Notes: a model not told the origin generated them from the letters alone. A stretch of 64,000 nucleotides of DNA from Ensifer sp. IC4062 (GCF_020193575.1 NZ_JADYVD010000020.1:1-64000); one strand, 5' to 3'. Counted from the first letter of the stretch, positions 1 through 9,728 are shown. Translations and numbers: made by a program.

Positions 1-875
1 GTCGTGACCCCTTCGACCGGCGGTTCACCGGACGCATCGAAGACGATTACAGGCGAGCCCGCTTCCGCTGCGGAGGTCGCCATCGCGGCCACGAGACCTG
101 CCGTCGGGTCGCTGGCGCGGAAGAGCACAACGCCGACATTCGGGCCGAGCATTTCCATTGGGCCGTGGCGAAGTTGCCCGCCCTCGAGCGAGAAGCAGGG
201 GATGCGCGACAGTTCGGTAAGTCCGAGCGCGATCGCCTCGGCGAGACCCTGCAGTCGGCGGCCGGAGGTGACGACGGCACGCACGTCGGCGAGTGCGGCA
301 AGCGCTTCGTCGATCGCTGGGCTTTCGGGCTCGCGAAGGGCGTGAAGCGCGCCGGCCGGATCATCGCCGAGCGCGGCAAGGACCGAAAGATGCAGCGCGA
401 AACTGATCGTCAGGCTGCGGGTTGCGGCAAAAGCCTGCTCGGTGCCGCCGGCTCCGATGAGTGACGGGGCGGTGCGTGCGAGAAAGGAATTGCTTTCCAG
501 CGTCAGGCCGAAGGTATCCGCCGTGCCGCCATTGGTCTCCTTGAACCAGCGCAGAACCTCGGCGCTTTCGCCCGATTGGGAGGTGATCAGGACGGTCTTT
601 CCCTCGACTGCCAACGGCTGGCCAAGCTGCTCGGAGAGAGGCAACGCCACGGCTTCGACGCCGAGTGCCCGATAGAGCGGCTCGACGGCGCGCCCGACCG
701 CATGCGAGCCGCCCATGCCCAACAGCAGGAGGCGGCCTGTCGATCTCAGCGAGGCGGCAATTTTCTGTGCGAGCGTCGCCGACTGTTCATAAGAAGCGAT
801 GGCATCGGCATGCTGGCGCGCCATTTCCCTGTCGATCGCGATAAGCCCAGCGGGCCTTTGCTTGGAAGCCTTCAT
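1..875 (-). CDS. SIS-domain sugar-phosphate isomerase/deaminase-like protein, 3' end outside window
   Basis: The reading frame is open from the ATG at 875 to the window edge (about 291 residues visible), so the C-terminus is missing. A Rossmann-like SIS domain is recognisable: a Gly-rich GMGGSHAVGR stretch near residue 53, then TSQSGES, the phosphosugar-binding signature of the GlmS isomerase domain and AgaS-like enzymes. A second SIS half follows with EGGQLRHGPME, typical of the GlmS/FrlB group. There is no glutaminase domain, so it should be a ketose or amino-sugar phosphate isomerase or deaminase rather than a full GlmS. It begins 2 bases after the stop of the permease gene and is the last visible gene of the transporter operon. 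It probably processes the imported sugar in the cytoplasm; the substrate cannot be read from sequence. Confidence 0.85.
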   Translation of the reverse strand, partial: MKASKQRPAGLIAIDREMARQHADAIASYEQSATLAQKIAASLRSTGRLLLLGMGGSHAVGRAVEPLYRALGVEAVALPLSEQLGQPLAVEGKTVLITSQSGESAEVLRWFKETNGGTADTFGLTLESNSFLARTAPSLIGAGGTEQAFAATRSLTISFALHLSVLAALGDDPAGALHALREPESPAIDEALAALADVRAVVTSGRRLQGLAEAIALGLTELSRIPCFSLEGGQLRHGPMEMLGPNVGVVLFRASDPTAGLVAAMATSAAEAGSPVIVFDASGEPPVEGVT

Positions 876-877
876 GA

Positions 878-1726
878 TCATCCTTTGACGCCGCCGCTTG
901 TGAGCCCGGAAATCAGGGCCCGTTGCATGACGAGACCGATCAGCACCGGGGGCAGGGCGGCAAGCACACCGGCGGTGGCGATCAATCCGTAGTCGGAGAC
1001 GCGGCCGCCGGCGAGATCCGCTATGGCGACGGTAAGCGTCTTGGCGCGCAGGTCGGAGGTGAAGAGCAGCGCGTAGAAGAATTCGTCCCAAGCAAGCAGA
1101 AAGGCAAAGAGCGCGGAGGTCGCCATGACAGGGGCAGCGAGCGGCAGCGTCAGCAGCCGCAAGATCTGGTCGAGCCGTGCCCCGTCGATCATCGCGGCGC
1201 TCTCGATTTCCCTGGGTATGGAATCGAAGCCTGATTTCAACAGCCAGGTGGTGAAGGGAGCAAGGATGGTGAGATAGACGAGCGCCAGCCCGAAGACGGA
1301 GTTGAGCAGCCCGAGATAGGCAAGCCCCATATAGAGCGGCACCGCGAGCGCCACAGGCGGCAGCATGTAGGTAGCAATCACCGCATAGAGCGACCAGGAA
1401 ACCGTCGGTGTGCGCGAAACCGCCCAGGCGGCGGGAATGGCGACGGCAACCGCGGCCAGAGTCGCCATGCCCGCGACCTTCAGGCTGTTGAGCAGCGAAG
1501 CGACGAAGGCGGCACCGGCGGTGTTTTCGATCGTCGACAGCAGAGCGCGGTAGCGCGAAAGATCGATCTCGTCCGGCCACCAGTTGAGAGGCTTGGCGGA
1601 AAGGTCCGCGGCCGACGAGATGCTCATGACGAAGAGCCAGGCAAGCGGCGCCAGGATGACGATCGCAAGCAGTAGCGCGCTCAGATAGACGAAGGCGGTG
1701 AAAACCGGGTTCTGGCGTTCCATCAT
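878..1726 (-). CDS. Sugar ABC transporter permease, MalG type
   Basis: This 282-residue inner-membrane protein has about six hydrophobic segments and the cytoplasmic EAA loop (EIESAAMIDGARLDQI followed by LPLAAPV) that contacts the ATPase, as in the carbohydrate uptake family CUT1. The start is the first of two adjacent ATG codons at 1726 and 1723. The first overlaps the stop of the upstream permease by 4 bases, which suggests translational coupling. An open frame continues further upstream but only as the out-of-frame shadow of that permease. It forms the second half of the heterodimeric channel with the 1723-2604 product. No ATPase gene lies in the window; it may lie beyond the left edge. 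Confidence 0.9.
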   Translation of the reverse strand: MMERQNPVFTAFVYLSALLLAIVILAPLAWLFVMSISSAADLSAKPLNWWPDEIDLSRYRALLSTIENTAGAAFVASLLNSLKVAGMATLAAVAVAIPAAWAVSRTPTVSWSLYAVIATYMLPPVALAVPLYMGLAYLGLLNSVFGLALVYLTILAPFTTWLLKSGFDSIPREIESAAMIDGARLDQILRLLTLPLAAPVMATSALFAFLLAWDEFFYALLFTSDLRAKTLTVAIADLAGGRVSDYGLIATAGVLAALPPVLIGLVMQRALISGLTSGGVKG

Positions 1727-2604
1727 GATGCTCCCGCGGCCCTGCGAAGCAGCGCCGCATAGGCGATCGCGAGAATGGTTACGAGCAGCGTGACGATGAG
1801 CGCAAGGGACGCGCCGGAGCCCGCCCGCTGGAAGGAGAAGGCCTCCTGATAGACGAGGATCGAGAGCGTGCGCGTGCTGTTCGCCGGCCCGCCGCGGGTC
1901 ATCACCCAGATGATGTCGAAGACCTTGAAGGCTTCGATCGTGCGCAGCACCAGCGCCACCAGCAGGGGCCCCGCGAGATAGGGCATGATCACGTAGCGGA
2001 AGCGATTGAACGGGCCTGCGCCGTCGACAAGTGCCGCCGCGGTGATGTCGCGGGGAACGGCCTGAAGCGCGGCGAGCGCGATCAGCGCCACCAACGGAAA
2101 ATTCTTCCAGCAATCGGCGACGATCAGCGCGATCAAGGCCGAACCGGGTTCGCCGAGCCATGAGCGATAGCTATCGAGAAGGCCAAGCTGGGTCAGCGCG
2201 GCGTTGAGGGCGCCGTATTCCGGATTGTAGATCAACCGCCAGAGCGTGGCGTTGACCACCGTCGGCAAGGCCCAGGGCAGGATCATCAGGGCTCTGAGCG
2301 CCGTGCGGCCCCGAAATTGCTGGTTGAGCAGGAGCGCAGCGAGCACGCCAAGCACCATTTCGGCGGCGACGGACACGACCGCAAACCAGGTGGTCGTGAT
2401 CAGCGCCCGCTGGAAGTTCGAGCCGCCGAGCATCTTTGCGTAGTTGTCGAGGCCGACGAAACCACCCGCCGTGCCGACGAGCTTCGCATCGGTGAAGGAG
2501 AGCCGCACCGTATCGACCAATGGCCAGCCGATGACGGCGATCATGACCACGAGCAGCGGCAGCATCAAGAGCCACGCACGCGTTGTTATCCAGGTACCGG
2601 GCAT
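1723..2604 (-). CDS. Sugar ABC transporter permease, MalF/UgpA type
   Basis: This 293-residue integral membrane protein has about six transmembrane segments and an EAA motif (ITAAALVDGAGPFNRF followed by IMPYLAGP) near residues 190-215. These are hallmarks of BPD_transp_1 permeases of CUT1 sugar importers. Translation starts at the ATG at 2604, with a weak AAGGA about 10 bases upstream. It lies between the binding-protein gene and the second permease, the normal order for this family. The substrate is unknown; the linked SIS isomerase suggests a hexose or amino sugar derivative. Confidence 0.9.
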   Translation of the reverse strand: MPGTWITTRAWLLMLPLLVVMIAVIGWPLVDTVRLSFTDAKLVGTAGGFVGLDNYAKMLGGSNFQRALITTTWFAVVSVAAEMVLGVLAALLLNQQFRGRTALRALMILPWALPTVVNATLWRLIYNPEYGALNAALTQLGLLDSYRSWLGEPGSALIALIVADCWKNFPLVALIALAALQAVPRDITAAALVDGAGPFNRFRYVIMPYLAGPLLVALVLRTIEAFKVFDIIWVMTRGGPANSTRTLSILVYQEAFSFQRAGSGASLALIVTLLVTILAIAYAALLRRAAGAS

Positions 2605-2739
2605 CGGATGAGGATCCTTGCGGCCGTCCTGGCCGTTTCATGCGATTCACTGTGGCTCGGCCATGCCGAGCGTTCGAAGAAGCCCCGGGCTACGTTCACG
2701 TTCCGAGCGGCCCGGCCACCGGAACGTGATCTCGCGTTT

Positions 2740-3978
2740 TCAGAGGCCGCTGTTCTCGGCAGCCGTCTTCAAGGCGTCTTCGGCGGAGGTTTGGCCGAGC
2801 AGCGCCTCCTGGATAGCCTGCTGCAGGGCAGTCGAAAGCTCCTGATATTTCGGCGGCGTCGGCCGCGGATACATCGCCGCGAGGCCAAGCTTGGCCGCCG
2901 CGATCAGTTCTTCCTGGCCCTTCGTCACGCTGGCGTCCTCGTAGGACGAGGCCCAGATCGGCAGGCTGAGCTTCGCATAAGCGTTCTGCGTCGGCTGCGA
3001 GGTCATGTGGACGATGTATTTCCATGCCTCTTCGGGATGCTGGCTGGTCGAGGTGATGCCGAGGCCCATCGAGCCGTTGACGGCCGAAACCTCGCTCTTG
3101 CCGGCGACGCCCGGAGCCGGCACGACGCCGACCTTGCCGGCCACCTTGCTTTCCTTGGGGTCGTTGGCGAGGTTGTACATATAGGTCCAGTTGAGCGCGA
3201 AGGCGGCCTCGCCATTCTGGAACACCTTGCGGACATCCTCCTCCAGGAATTCCTTGGAGTTCGGATTGGTGAGGCCGGAGGTATAGCTCGTCACCATGTA
3301 GTTCAGCGCATCGAGACCGCCGCCCGTGGTAAAGGCGGGCTTGCCGCCGTCAATGAACTTGCCGCCATAGGCGCTGACGAGCGTCGTGTAGTCGCAGATC
3401 GCGGCTTCGGCCTGCGACCAGCTCCAGGCGATCGGATTCTGGAGCAGTCCCTTGTCCTTGATCGTCTTTGCCTGTTCGGCAAGCTCGTCCCAGGTCTTCG
3501 GCGGTGCGGTGATGCCGGCCTTTTCCAAGATCTCCTTGTTGTAGAAGAGATATTTGGTGTCGAGGATCCACGGCATGCCATAACGCTTGCCATCATATTC
3601 GACCGTGGTCCAGGCACCCGGCAGGACGCCTTTCTTCATCTCGTCGGTTATGCGGTCGGTGACATCGACGAGCACCTTGTTGGTGGCGTACTCGGCCGGC
3701 CAGATGACGTCGAAGAGAACGACGTCATAGCCGCCACCCGAGCCCTGCGCCAGAACGGTTTTGTCGTGCAGGCCTTCGTAGGGAACGAATTCGAGGTTGA
3801 CCTTTATATCGGGATTGACCTTCGTGAAGGCCTCCGTCATGGCGCGAACATCGGCCTCGCTATAGGCGGCCTGAGCCATAAACAGCGCGTTCAGCGTTGT
3901 TTCCGCGTAAGCCTGGCCGCTGAATGACATTCCGACAAGGACAGCGCCGAAGAGTGCGTTGCGCGTGGATTTCAACAT
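2740..3978 (-). CDS. Periplasmic sugar-binding protein of the ABC transporter
   Basis: The 412-residue product begins with a clear Sec signal peptide (basic MLKSTRN, hydrophobic core, cleavage expected after the AYA at residues 23-25). The mature part reads as an extracellular solute-binding protein of family 1: a TLNALF strand at the start, then LEFVPYEG, GGYDVVLFDVIW and a long domain rich in aromatic residues. The start at 3978 is chosen over an in-frame ATG at 4098 because a GGAGG ribosome site lies directly upstream and the signal peptide follows at once. It heads the operon with two permeases and a SIS isomerase and delivers the sugar to the permease pair. Confidence 0.92.
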   Translation of the reverse strand: MLKSTRNALFGAVLVGMSFSGQAYAETTLNALFMAQAAYSEADVRAMTEAFTKVNPDIKVNLEFVPYEGLHDKTVLAQGSGGGYDVVLFDVIWPAEYATNKVLVDVTDRITDEMKKGVLPGAWTTVEYDGKRYGMPWILDTKYLFYNKEILEKAGITAPPKTWDELAEQAKTIKDKGLLQNPIAWSWSQAEAAICDYTTLVSAYGGKFIDGGKPAFTTGGGLDALNYMVTSYTSGLTNPNSKEFLEEDVRKVFQNGEAAFALNWTYMYNLANDPKESKVAGKVGVVPAPGVAGKSEVSAVNGSMGLGITSTSQHPEEAWKYIVHMTSQPTQNAYAKLSLPIWASSYEDASVTKGQEELIAAAKLGLAAMYPRPTPPKYQELSTALQQAIQEALLGQTSAEDALKTAAENSGL

Positions 3979-4142
3979 TGTTGCCTCCAATACCGATCGT
4001 TTCAGTTCTGGGCGCCGCTCATCGGCGCCGGATACGAAGAACCCACCGCGAGCGCGCGGCGGCCGTCGACAAATCAATCGGAGCGTTTGCGACAGCATAG
4101 CACCGCCGCCTTCGTTCCCCCGAGGTTCTTACGGCCCCTTAT

Positions 4143-4163
4143 TAAGTCAATTGCCTTGACTTA
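4143..4163. promoter_or_regulatory. Perfect inverted repeat, candidate ROK operator
   Basis: Two exact 8-base arms (TAAGTCAA and TTGACTTA) flank a 5-base TTGCC spacer between the divergent binding-protein and ROK genes. The right arm contains TTGACT, a plausible -35 box; about 17 bases on is TTTTAA as a weak -10, both reading toward the ROK gene. This geometry fits autoregulation by the adjacent repressor and possible control of the transporter operon, whose start lies 165 bases to the left. Binding is inferred. Confidence 0.55.
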
Positions 4164-4205
4164 TTTCTTCGCCAATATTTTAACTGTGTCAAGCGGGAAT
4201 TGTGG

Positions 4206-5435
4206 ATGAACGAGATGCGCCCCATCCGAGCCAAGAGCGGGACCAATCAAGAGGGGGCCAGTGCGCACAACCGCCGCGTCATGATCGACGCCCTGCGGCT
4301 GAACGGGCAATTGTCGCGAGCCGATCTCGCACGGGCGACGGCGCTTACCAAGCAGACCGTCTCAAACATTATCGAGGAACTCGAAAGTGATGGCTTGGTC
4401 ACGTCTCTTGCCGCCGTGCGCAAGGGGCGCGGACAGCCGTCGACACCGTATCGGCTGGTGCCCGAAGGCGCCTTCGCGATCGGCCTGCAGATCGATAGGC
4501 ATGTCACGCGCACGATTGCTGTCGATCTCGTCGGCACCGTGCTCGCGCGGGGCGAGGCGAACCTGCGCGCTGGCGATCCGGAGACAGGTGTCGCGACCAT
4601 TTTGGATTTGATCGCCAAGACGCGTCGCGATCTGGCGGCGATCGCGCTGCAATCGGAGGATCGCTTCGTCGGCCTCGGCGTTGCGATGCCCGGGCCGTTC
4701 GGCATCGAGGCGGACGCCGACGATCCCTGGATGATGGCGGCCTGGCAGAACTTTCCTCTCCTGGAGACGCTGTCGGCCGGCACCGGTCTCGACGTGGGTT
4801 TGCAGAATGACGCGGCCGCGGCCGCGACTGCCGAGAAGATGGTCGGCGCGGCGCACGGGGTCGATCAGGCGATCTGCATCTATCTTGGCTATGGCCTCGG
4901 GGCCGGGCTCATTCTCAATGGCGAGCTCTATCGCGGCGCCAACGGCAATGCTGGCGAGATCGGCATGATCCTGAGCCAGCCGCGCGCGGCGTCTGGCATC
5001 CAGCGTGCCCCGCTCGAGCATAGGGCCTCCATTGCCTCGCTCAGCAAGATCCTCGGTCTCGATCCCGCCGATCCCGATCTTTATCGCCGGATCGATGAGA
5101 TCGCGGGCGGGCAGGACGCACGCGTCACCGCGTGGGTCGAGGACGTGGCGTTCGAGCTGCAGGCTGCCATTCAGGTGCTGGAGAGCATTTTCGATCCGCA
5201 AACCATCATCCTGTGCGGCGGCATGCCGCCGGGGCTTGCCCGCCTGCTGATCGACGCTATCCATCCGTTGCTGCCTTCGATCGCCGAGCATCGCGCACGG
5301 AGCATGCCGCGCCTGCAACTGGGCTTCACGGACCCTTGGGCCGTGGCCATCGGTGCTGCCGCGGAGCCGATCAGCCGGACTTTCGATCCTCGTTTTTCCG
5401 CAATTCTGAAGACGCGCGCGGCGGGTTCGGTCTGA
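4206..5435 (+). CDS. ROK-family transcriptional regulator
   Basis: The product has 409 residues from the ATG at 4206. A TTG at 4200 and an ATG at 4215 are alternatives; GCGGGAA lies just upstream. Residues about 36-65 form a winged helix-turn-helix of the MarR-like type (LSRADLARATALTKQTVSN), followed by a ROK sugar-kinase fold with GLGVAMPGPFG and YLGYGLGAGLI. Unlike many ROK proteins, the region after GNAGEIGM lacks the Cys-x-Cys-Gly-x-x-Gly-Cys zinc motif. It is divergent from the sugar ABC operon and is most simply its repressor, with the imported sugar or its phosphate as effector. The nearby perfect inverted repeat is a likely binding site. Confidence 0.88.
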   Translation: MNEMRPIRAKSGTNQEGASAHNRRVMIDALRLNGQLSRADLARATALTKQTVSNIIEELESDGLVTSLAAVRKGRGQPSTPYRLVPEGAFAIGLQIDRHVTRTIAVDLVGTVLARGEANLRAGDPETGVATILDLIAKTRRDLAAIALQSEDRFVGLGVAMPGPFGIEADADDPWMMAAWQNFPLLETLSAGTGLDVGLQNDAAAAATAEKMVGAAHGVDQAICIYLGYGLGAGLILNGELYRGANGNAGEIGMILSQPRAASGIQRAPLEHRASIASLSKILGLDPADPDLYRRIDEIAGGQDARVTAWVEDVAFELQAAIQVLESIFDPQTIILCGGMPPGLARLLIDAIHPLLPSIAEHRARSMPRLQLGFTDPWAVAIGAAAEPISRTFDPRFSAILKTRAAGSV

Positions 5436-5762
5436 ACTGGCAAGCGCGTTGCTGGCCGGGCTCGCCGGAGCGGCGCCGTATCACCGCACCGGTCGTTTCC
5501 CCTCACGGGGTCAAGCAGTGGGAATTCTCGCGCGGTCAGGCGCGCCTGGAAAAGGTTGCTAGTCTGTCGGGGCTGACGAGAATCGTTTTCCTGATGCTTG
5601 AAATATTAGCGATATAGCGGTTAAATACATGCCCGTATGACCCGGCCTTATTTTTGCCGGCTGCGACTAATTAATACTTTAGGCCGCGATGCTTTCGAAC
5701 GCGGGCGCATTCGTAATTTCACGTATAGAAAACTTCTAAATTTTAAGTAGAGGGATTGCGGT
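5436..5762. other. Intergenic region before the sulfate activation operon
   Basis: This is 327 bases with no convincing gene. The first half is GC-rich. The second half, from about 5600, is clearly AT-richer and probably carries the cysD promoter, but no confident -35/-10 pair can be named. AGAGGGATT, 5-13 bases before the cysD ATG, is a good ribosome site. No riboswitch fold or strong terminator was recognised. Confidence 0.5.
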
Positions 5763-6662
5763 ATGTCTCTTTCCCATCTTCGGCGACTTGAAGCTGAAGC
5801 AATTCATGCCATTCGAGAAGTTGTTGCGACGTTCTCAAATCCGGTTGTACTTTACTCAATTGGAAAAGACTCTTCCGTCTTGTTGCATCTGGCGATGAAG
5901 GCGTTTTTTCCATCGAAGCCACCTTTCCCTTTCCTCCATGTGGACACCACTTGGAAGTTTCGCGAAATGATCGAATTCCGCGACAGGATGGCGACGGAAC
6001 GCGGCTTCGATCTCCTGGTTCATATCAACCAGGACGGTCTGGACCAGGGCATCGGACCATTTTCGCACGGATCGAATATTCACACGCACATCATGAAGAC
6101 CGTTGCCCTGCGGCAGGCGCTCGACAAGTACGGATTTGATGCGGCGCTCGCCGGGGCACGGCGCGACGAAGAGAAGTCGCGCGCCAAAGAACGCATTTTC
6201 TCGATCCGCAATGCCCAGCACGGATGGGATCCGAAACACCAACGTCCCGAGCTCTGGAAAACCTACAACACCCGCATTCGTCCGGGCGAGACGATGCGCG
6301 TGTTTCCGCTTTCGAATTGGACGGAATTCGACATCTGGCAATACATCATGACGGAGGACATACCGGTCGTGCCGCTTTATTTTGCGGCGAGACGCCCGGT
6401 CGTAGAGCGCGATGGCATGCTGATCATGGTCGACGACGACCGCATGCCCCTTCAACCGGACGAAAGCGTGACCGAACGTCTTGTGCGCTTCCGCACACTT
6501 GGCTGCTATCCGCTAACGGGCGCGATCGCGTCGGAGGCCGCGACCGTCCCCGACATTCTGCGCGAGATGCTGACAGTGCGCACGTCCGAGCGACAGAGCC
6601 GACTGATCGACCAGGACGAAGCCGGTGCGATGGAGAAAAAGAAGCGGGAGGGCTACTTCTGA
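5763..6662 (+). CDS. cysD: Sulfate adenylyltransferase subunit 2 (CysD/NodP)
   Basis: This 299-residue cytoplasmic enzyme is the catalytic subunit that makes adenosine 5'-phosphosulfate from ATP and sulfate. The N-terminal PP-loop is present as SIGKDSS at residues 32-38, and the C-terminus ends in the conserved KKREGYF. The length is that of the family. An AGAGGG site precedes the ATG. The stop overlaps the start of the CysNC gene by one base, so the two subunits are co-translated. NodP is the same protein in rhizobia that sulfate Nod factors. Because a sulfotransferase but no nod genes lies in the window, surface-polysaccharide sulfation or general assimilation is the more likely use. Confidence 0.95.
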   Translation: MSLSHLRRLEAEAIHAIREVVATFSNPVVLYSIGKDSSVLLHLAMKAFFPSKPPFPFLHVDTTWKFREMIEFRDRMATERGFDLLVHINQDGLDQGIGPFSHGSNIHTHIMKTVALRQALDKYGFDAALAGARRDEEKSRAKERIFSIRNAQHGWDPKHQRPELWKTYNTRIRPGETMRVFPLSNWTEFDIWQYIMTEDIPVVPLYFAARRPVVERDGMLIMVDDDRMPLQPDESVTERLVRFRTLGCYPLTGAIASEAATVPDILREMLTVRTSERQSRLIDQDEAGAMEKKKREGYF

Positions 6663-8563
6663 TGTCCTATCTTCCCTCTCTAGCACCGCTTGATATCCAG
6701 GCGCACCTGGCCGATCAGGACAACAAGTCGATCCTCAGATTTATCACCTGCGGCTCGGTGGATGACGGCAAGTCGACATTGATCGGCAGGCTGCTTTTCG
6801 ATGCCAAGCTGGTCTATGAGGACCAGCTTGCCAATCTGGGCCGTGTCGGTACGCAGCGCAATGCGAACGGTGATGAAATCGATCTCGCCCTCCTGCTTGA
6901 TGGTCTCGAGGCCGAACGCGAGCAGGGCATTACCATCGATGTCGCCTATCGCTATTTCTCCACGTCGAAGCGCAAGTTCATCGTCGCGGACACGCCCGGA
7001 CATGAAGAATATACGCGCAACATGGTCACGGGGGCCTCGACGGCAGCTCTTGCGGTGATCCTCATCGACAGCCGCCAGGGGGTTCTTCCGCAAACACGGC
7101 GCCACTCCTACATCGCGTCGCTGCTCGGCATCCGCCATGTCGTGTTGGCAATCAACAAGATCGACCTTGTCGGCTATAGCCAGCCGGTCTTCGAGAGGAT
7201 AGCGGAAGACTATCTGCGCTTTGCGCGCGAACTTGGCTTTCAGAGCATCAAGCCGATACCCATCTCGGCACGCTATGGCGATAACGTTATCGCGAACTCG
7301 GAGAAGACGCCCTGGTACCAGGGGGCCGCACTTCTCGAATATCTCGAAACGATCGACTTTGATCGCCAAGAGGCGCAGAAGCCGTTCCGCTTTCCCGTTC
7401 AACTCGTCATGCGGCCCGACGCGAACTTCCGGGGATATGCGGGGCAGGTTGCGTCCGGCAAGGTTTCGGTCGGTGATCAGGTAATCGTCGCCAAATCTGG
7501 GCAGCGTACGTCCATCAAGAGCATCGTCACCTATGACGGCGAAGTGCAGAAGGCCGTCGAAGGTGAAGCCGTCACGCTGGTGCTTTCGGATGAGGTCGAA
7601 GTTTCCCGCGGCAACATGTTGGCCGCACCGGGCGCCAGACCCTTCGTCGCCGACCAGTTCCAGGCCCACATGATCTGGTTCGATCCGAGCCCGATGATCC
7701 CCGGGCGAAGCTACATCCTGCGCACGGAGACGGACAGCGTGAACGCGACCGTTACTGCGCTCAAACACCAGGTCAATATCAACAGCTTCGTACGCGAGGC
7801 AGCGAAGTCCCTGCAGATGAACGAAATCGGGGTCTGCAATATCTCGACGCAGGCGCCAATCGTCTTCGACGCCTATAGGGACGACAGGACGACGGGCAAC
7901 TTCATAATCGTCGACCGGATTTCCAATGCGACGGTCGGTGCAGGGATGATCGATTTCCCCCTGCGTCGTGCCGACAACGTCCATTGGCAGGCGACTGACG
8001 TAAACAAGAGCGCGCGCAGCGCGATGAAGAACCAGCGGTCCGCTGTCCTTTGGTTCACCGGGCTTTCCGGTTCGGGCAAATCGACGATCGCCAATGCTCT
8101 CGATAAGGTTCTGCATGCGCGGGGCAAACATACCTACCTGCTGGACGGTGACAATGTGCGTCATGGTCTCAACCGGGATCTTGGGTTCACCGACGAGGAC
8201 CGGGTGGAAAACATCCGGCGCGTGGCGGAAGTAGCGAAGCTCATGGCCGATGCCGGCCTGATCGTGCTCGTATCCTTCATTTCTCCGTTCCGCGATGAAC
8301 GGCGCATGGCGCGCGAATTGATGGAAAAGGGCGAATTCATCGAGATATTCGTCGATACGCCCCTGGAAGAGTGCGCGCGCCGCGATCCGAAAGGCCTCTA
8401 TGAAAAGGCATTGGCCGGCAAGATTGCGAATTTCACCGGCATTTCGTCACCCTATGAGGCGCCCGAAAATCCGGAACTGCACCTTCACACCGTCGGCCAT
8501 GAGCCCATCTCGCTGGCACTCAAGATCGAGGAATATCTCGACCAGATGGCGGAGGAGAAATGA
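6662..8563 (+). CDS. cysNC: Fused sulfate adenylyltransferase GTPase subunit and APS kinase (CysNC/NodQ)
   Basis: This 633-residue bifunctional protein has an elongation-factor-like GTPase at the N-terminus (P-loop GSVDDGKST at 31-39, [20 protein letters not shown]), a beta-barrel middle, and a C-terminal APS kinase with P-loop GLSGSGKST near 467-475. The GTPase drives APS formation with CysD; the kinase phosphorylates APS to PAPS, the donor used by sulfotransferases. The fusion is typical of NodQ and distinguishes it from the separate CysN of ordinary cysteine synthesis. An in-frame extension upstream of 6662 exists but lies inside cysD and is not used. Confidence 0.95.
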   Translation: MSYLPSLAPLDIQAHLADQDNKSILRFITCGSVDDGKSTLIGRLLFDAKLVYEDQLANLGRVGTQRNANGDEIDLALLLDGLEAEREQGITIDVAYRYFSTSKRKFIVADTPGHEEYTRNMVTGASTAALAVILIDSRQGVLPQTRRHSYIASLLGIRHVVLAINKIDLVGYSQPVFERIAEDYLRFARELGFQSIKPIPISARYGDNVIANSEKTPWYQGAALLEYLETIDFDRQEAQKPFRFPVQLVMRPDANFRGYAGQVASGKVSVGDQVIVAKSGQRTSIKSIVTYDGEVQKAVEGEAVTLVLSDEVEVSRGNMLAAPGARPFVADQFQAHMIWFDPSPMIPGRSYILRTETDSVNATVTALKHQVNINSFVREAAKSLQMNEIGVCNISTQAPIVFDAYRDDRTTGNFIIVDRISNATVGAGMIDFPLRRADNVHWQATDVNKSARSAMKNQRSAVLWFTGLSGSGKSTIANALDKVLHARGKHTYLLDGDNVRHGLNRDLGFTDEDRVENIRRVAEVAKLMADAGLIVLVSFISPFRDERRMARELMEKGEFIEIFVDTPLEECARRDPKGLYEKALAGKIANFTGISSPYEAPENPELHLHTVGHEPISLALKIEEYLDQMAEEK

Positions 8564-9357
8564 CGTCCTTGTGCGAGGTGCTTGAACGCATCGCGGTCGA
8601 TGCCGGCGAGGCGATCCTTGGCGTCTACGACGCCGGTCCCAATGTTTGCTACAAGGACGATCAGTCGCCCGTCACCGAGGCCGACGAAAGAGCCGAAGCC
8701 GTCATTCTCGAACGGCTCTCGCGATTGTTCCCTTACGTCCCTGTGATCGCCGAAGAGGCGGTTGCCTGCGGCAACATTCCCGATATCAGCGGCGGTTCCT
8801 TCTTTCTGGTCGACCCTCTGGATGGCACGAAGGAATTCATCAACCGGCGAAACGACTTCACCGTCAATATCGCGCTCATAGAACGCGATGTCCCGGTTGC
8901 AGGCATCGTCTATGCGCCGGCCCAGCATTGCGCCTACGTGGCAGCCGACGGTAGGGCCGAGAAATTGCTTTTCGACCGCCGCGGTACGATCGAGAAACGG
9001 GAGGCGATACGGGTGAGGCCGAGGGGCGCGGTTCTGACGGCCGTTGCCAGCCGCTCGCACAGCAGCTCCGAAACCGAGGCATTTCTGGTTGGGCACGGCG
9101 TCAAGGACTGCATGTCCATCGGGTCTTCACTGAAGTTCTGCCTGGTCGCCGAGGGCAAGGCCGACGTCTATCCGCGCTTTGGCCGCACGATGGAGTGGGA
9201 TACGGCCGCCGGTGACGCAGTCCTCAGGGCGGCGGGCGGTTCAGTCGTTCGCCTGAACGGTTCACAGCTGGCCTACGGCAAGAGGATGCAGGCAGACGAC
9301 TGCGATTTCGCAAATCCGCATTTCATCGCCTGGGCGGAAAATCCCTCGGTACCGTGA
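8560..9357 (+). CDS. cysQ: 3'(2'),5'-bisphosphate nucleotidase CysQ
   Basis: This 265-residue member of the inositol monophosphatase superfamily hydrolyses PAP, the by-product of sulfotransfer, to AMP, relieving inhibition of PAPS-using enzymes. Metal-binding motifs are visible: EEA at 65-67, DPLDGTKEF at 85-93, and EWDTAAGDA near the C-terminus. The gene overlaps the stop of cysNC by 4 bases, so it is the third gene of one operon. A PAP phosphatase beside PAPS synthesis supports sulfation as the operon's main output. Confidence 0.93.
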   Translation: MTSLCEVLERIAVDAGEAILGVYDAGPNVCYKDDQSPVTEADERAEAVILERLSRLFPYVPVIAEEAVACGNIPDISGGSFFLVDPLDGTKEFINRRNDFTVNIALIERDVPVAGIVYAPAQHCAYVAADGRAEKLLFDRRGTIEKREAIRVRPRGAVLTAVASRSHSSSETEAFLVGHGVKDCMSIGSSLKFCLVAEGKADVYPRFGRTMEWDTAAGDAVLRAAGGSVVRLNGSQLAYGKRMQADDCDFANPHFIAWAENPSVP

Positions 9358-9728
9358 GGCACGTCGGCATAATTTTGTCGTCACGTCAACGGTGATGCGG
9401 GCAATTGGGGGTAGTGCTCCGGTAACTTTTACGTTGACGAGATGAATGGCTTCGTTCAGTCTCGGCCTCAAGATGCCTCGAAGAACTTTCGCATTATTGT
9501 TTTGGTGCCGGCACCAATTTTGAAGAGCACCCACATTTGGATGAGTGTCAACTCCATCGCTCAAAGGCTATTTCATTGATGCGAAAGTGGCGGCGCTTTC
9601 GGCTTTCTTTCAACGCGAAGTGCTTTTCTGGCCAGGAGGGACGAACTGACCCGGTAAAAGCCTAGCACCTGCTACACGAGATCCAACTTGATCGGCGCAT
9701 TGATGGCCATGTTCTTGAAGTACTTGCG
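9358..9728. other. Intergenic region with a perfect 16-base palindrome
   Basis: There is no gene in these 371 bases. At 9503-9518 there is a perfect palindrome (TTGGTGCC/GGCACCAA) followed by TTTTG. It could form a short hairpin with a 4-base loop and act as a weak terminator for the cysQ operon, or be a regulator site. The ribosome site before asnB is poor. Confidence 0.4.
9503..9521 (+). terminator. Possible weak terminator of the cysD-cysNC-cysQ operon
   Basis: A 6-base stem (TTGGTG/CACCAA) around a CCGG loop is followed by a short T run, 145 bases after cysQ. It is weak for an intrinsic terminator, and a protein-binding palindrome is an equal alternative. Confidence 0.3.

Noticed and set aside
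1723-2161. N-terminal extension of the MalG-like permease frame
   Set aside because: Its Arg-rich residues are the out-of-frame shadow of the upstream permease. The overlap ATG at 1726 gives the normal family length.
2317-3927. A 536-codon open frame on the plus strand over the binding protein and permease genes
   Set aside because: The minus strand carries a signal peptide, ribosome site and solute-binding protein domain. The plus frame is a shadow with no recognisable domain.
6680-8164. A 494-codon minus-strand frame opposite cysNC
   Set aside because: The plus strand has two P-loops and the full NodQ domain order. The minus frame shows no motifs.
5763-9357. A nodulation (nodPQ) island interpretation for the sulfate operon
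   Set aside because: No nodABC, nodH or nod-box sequence was seen in the window, so the link to Nod factors is not supported here.
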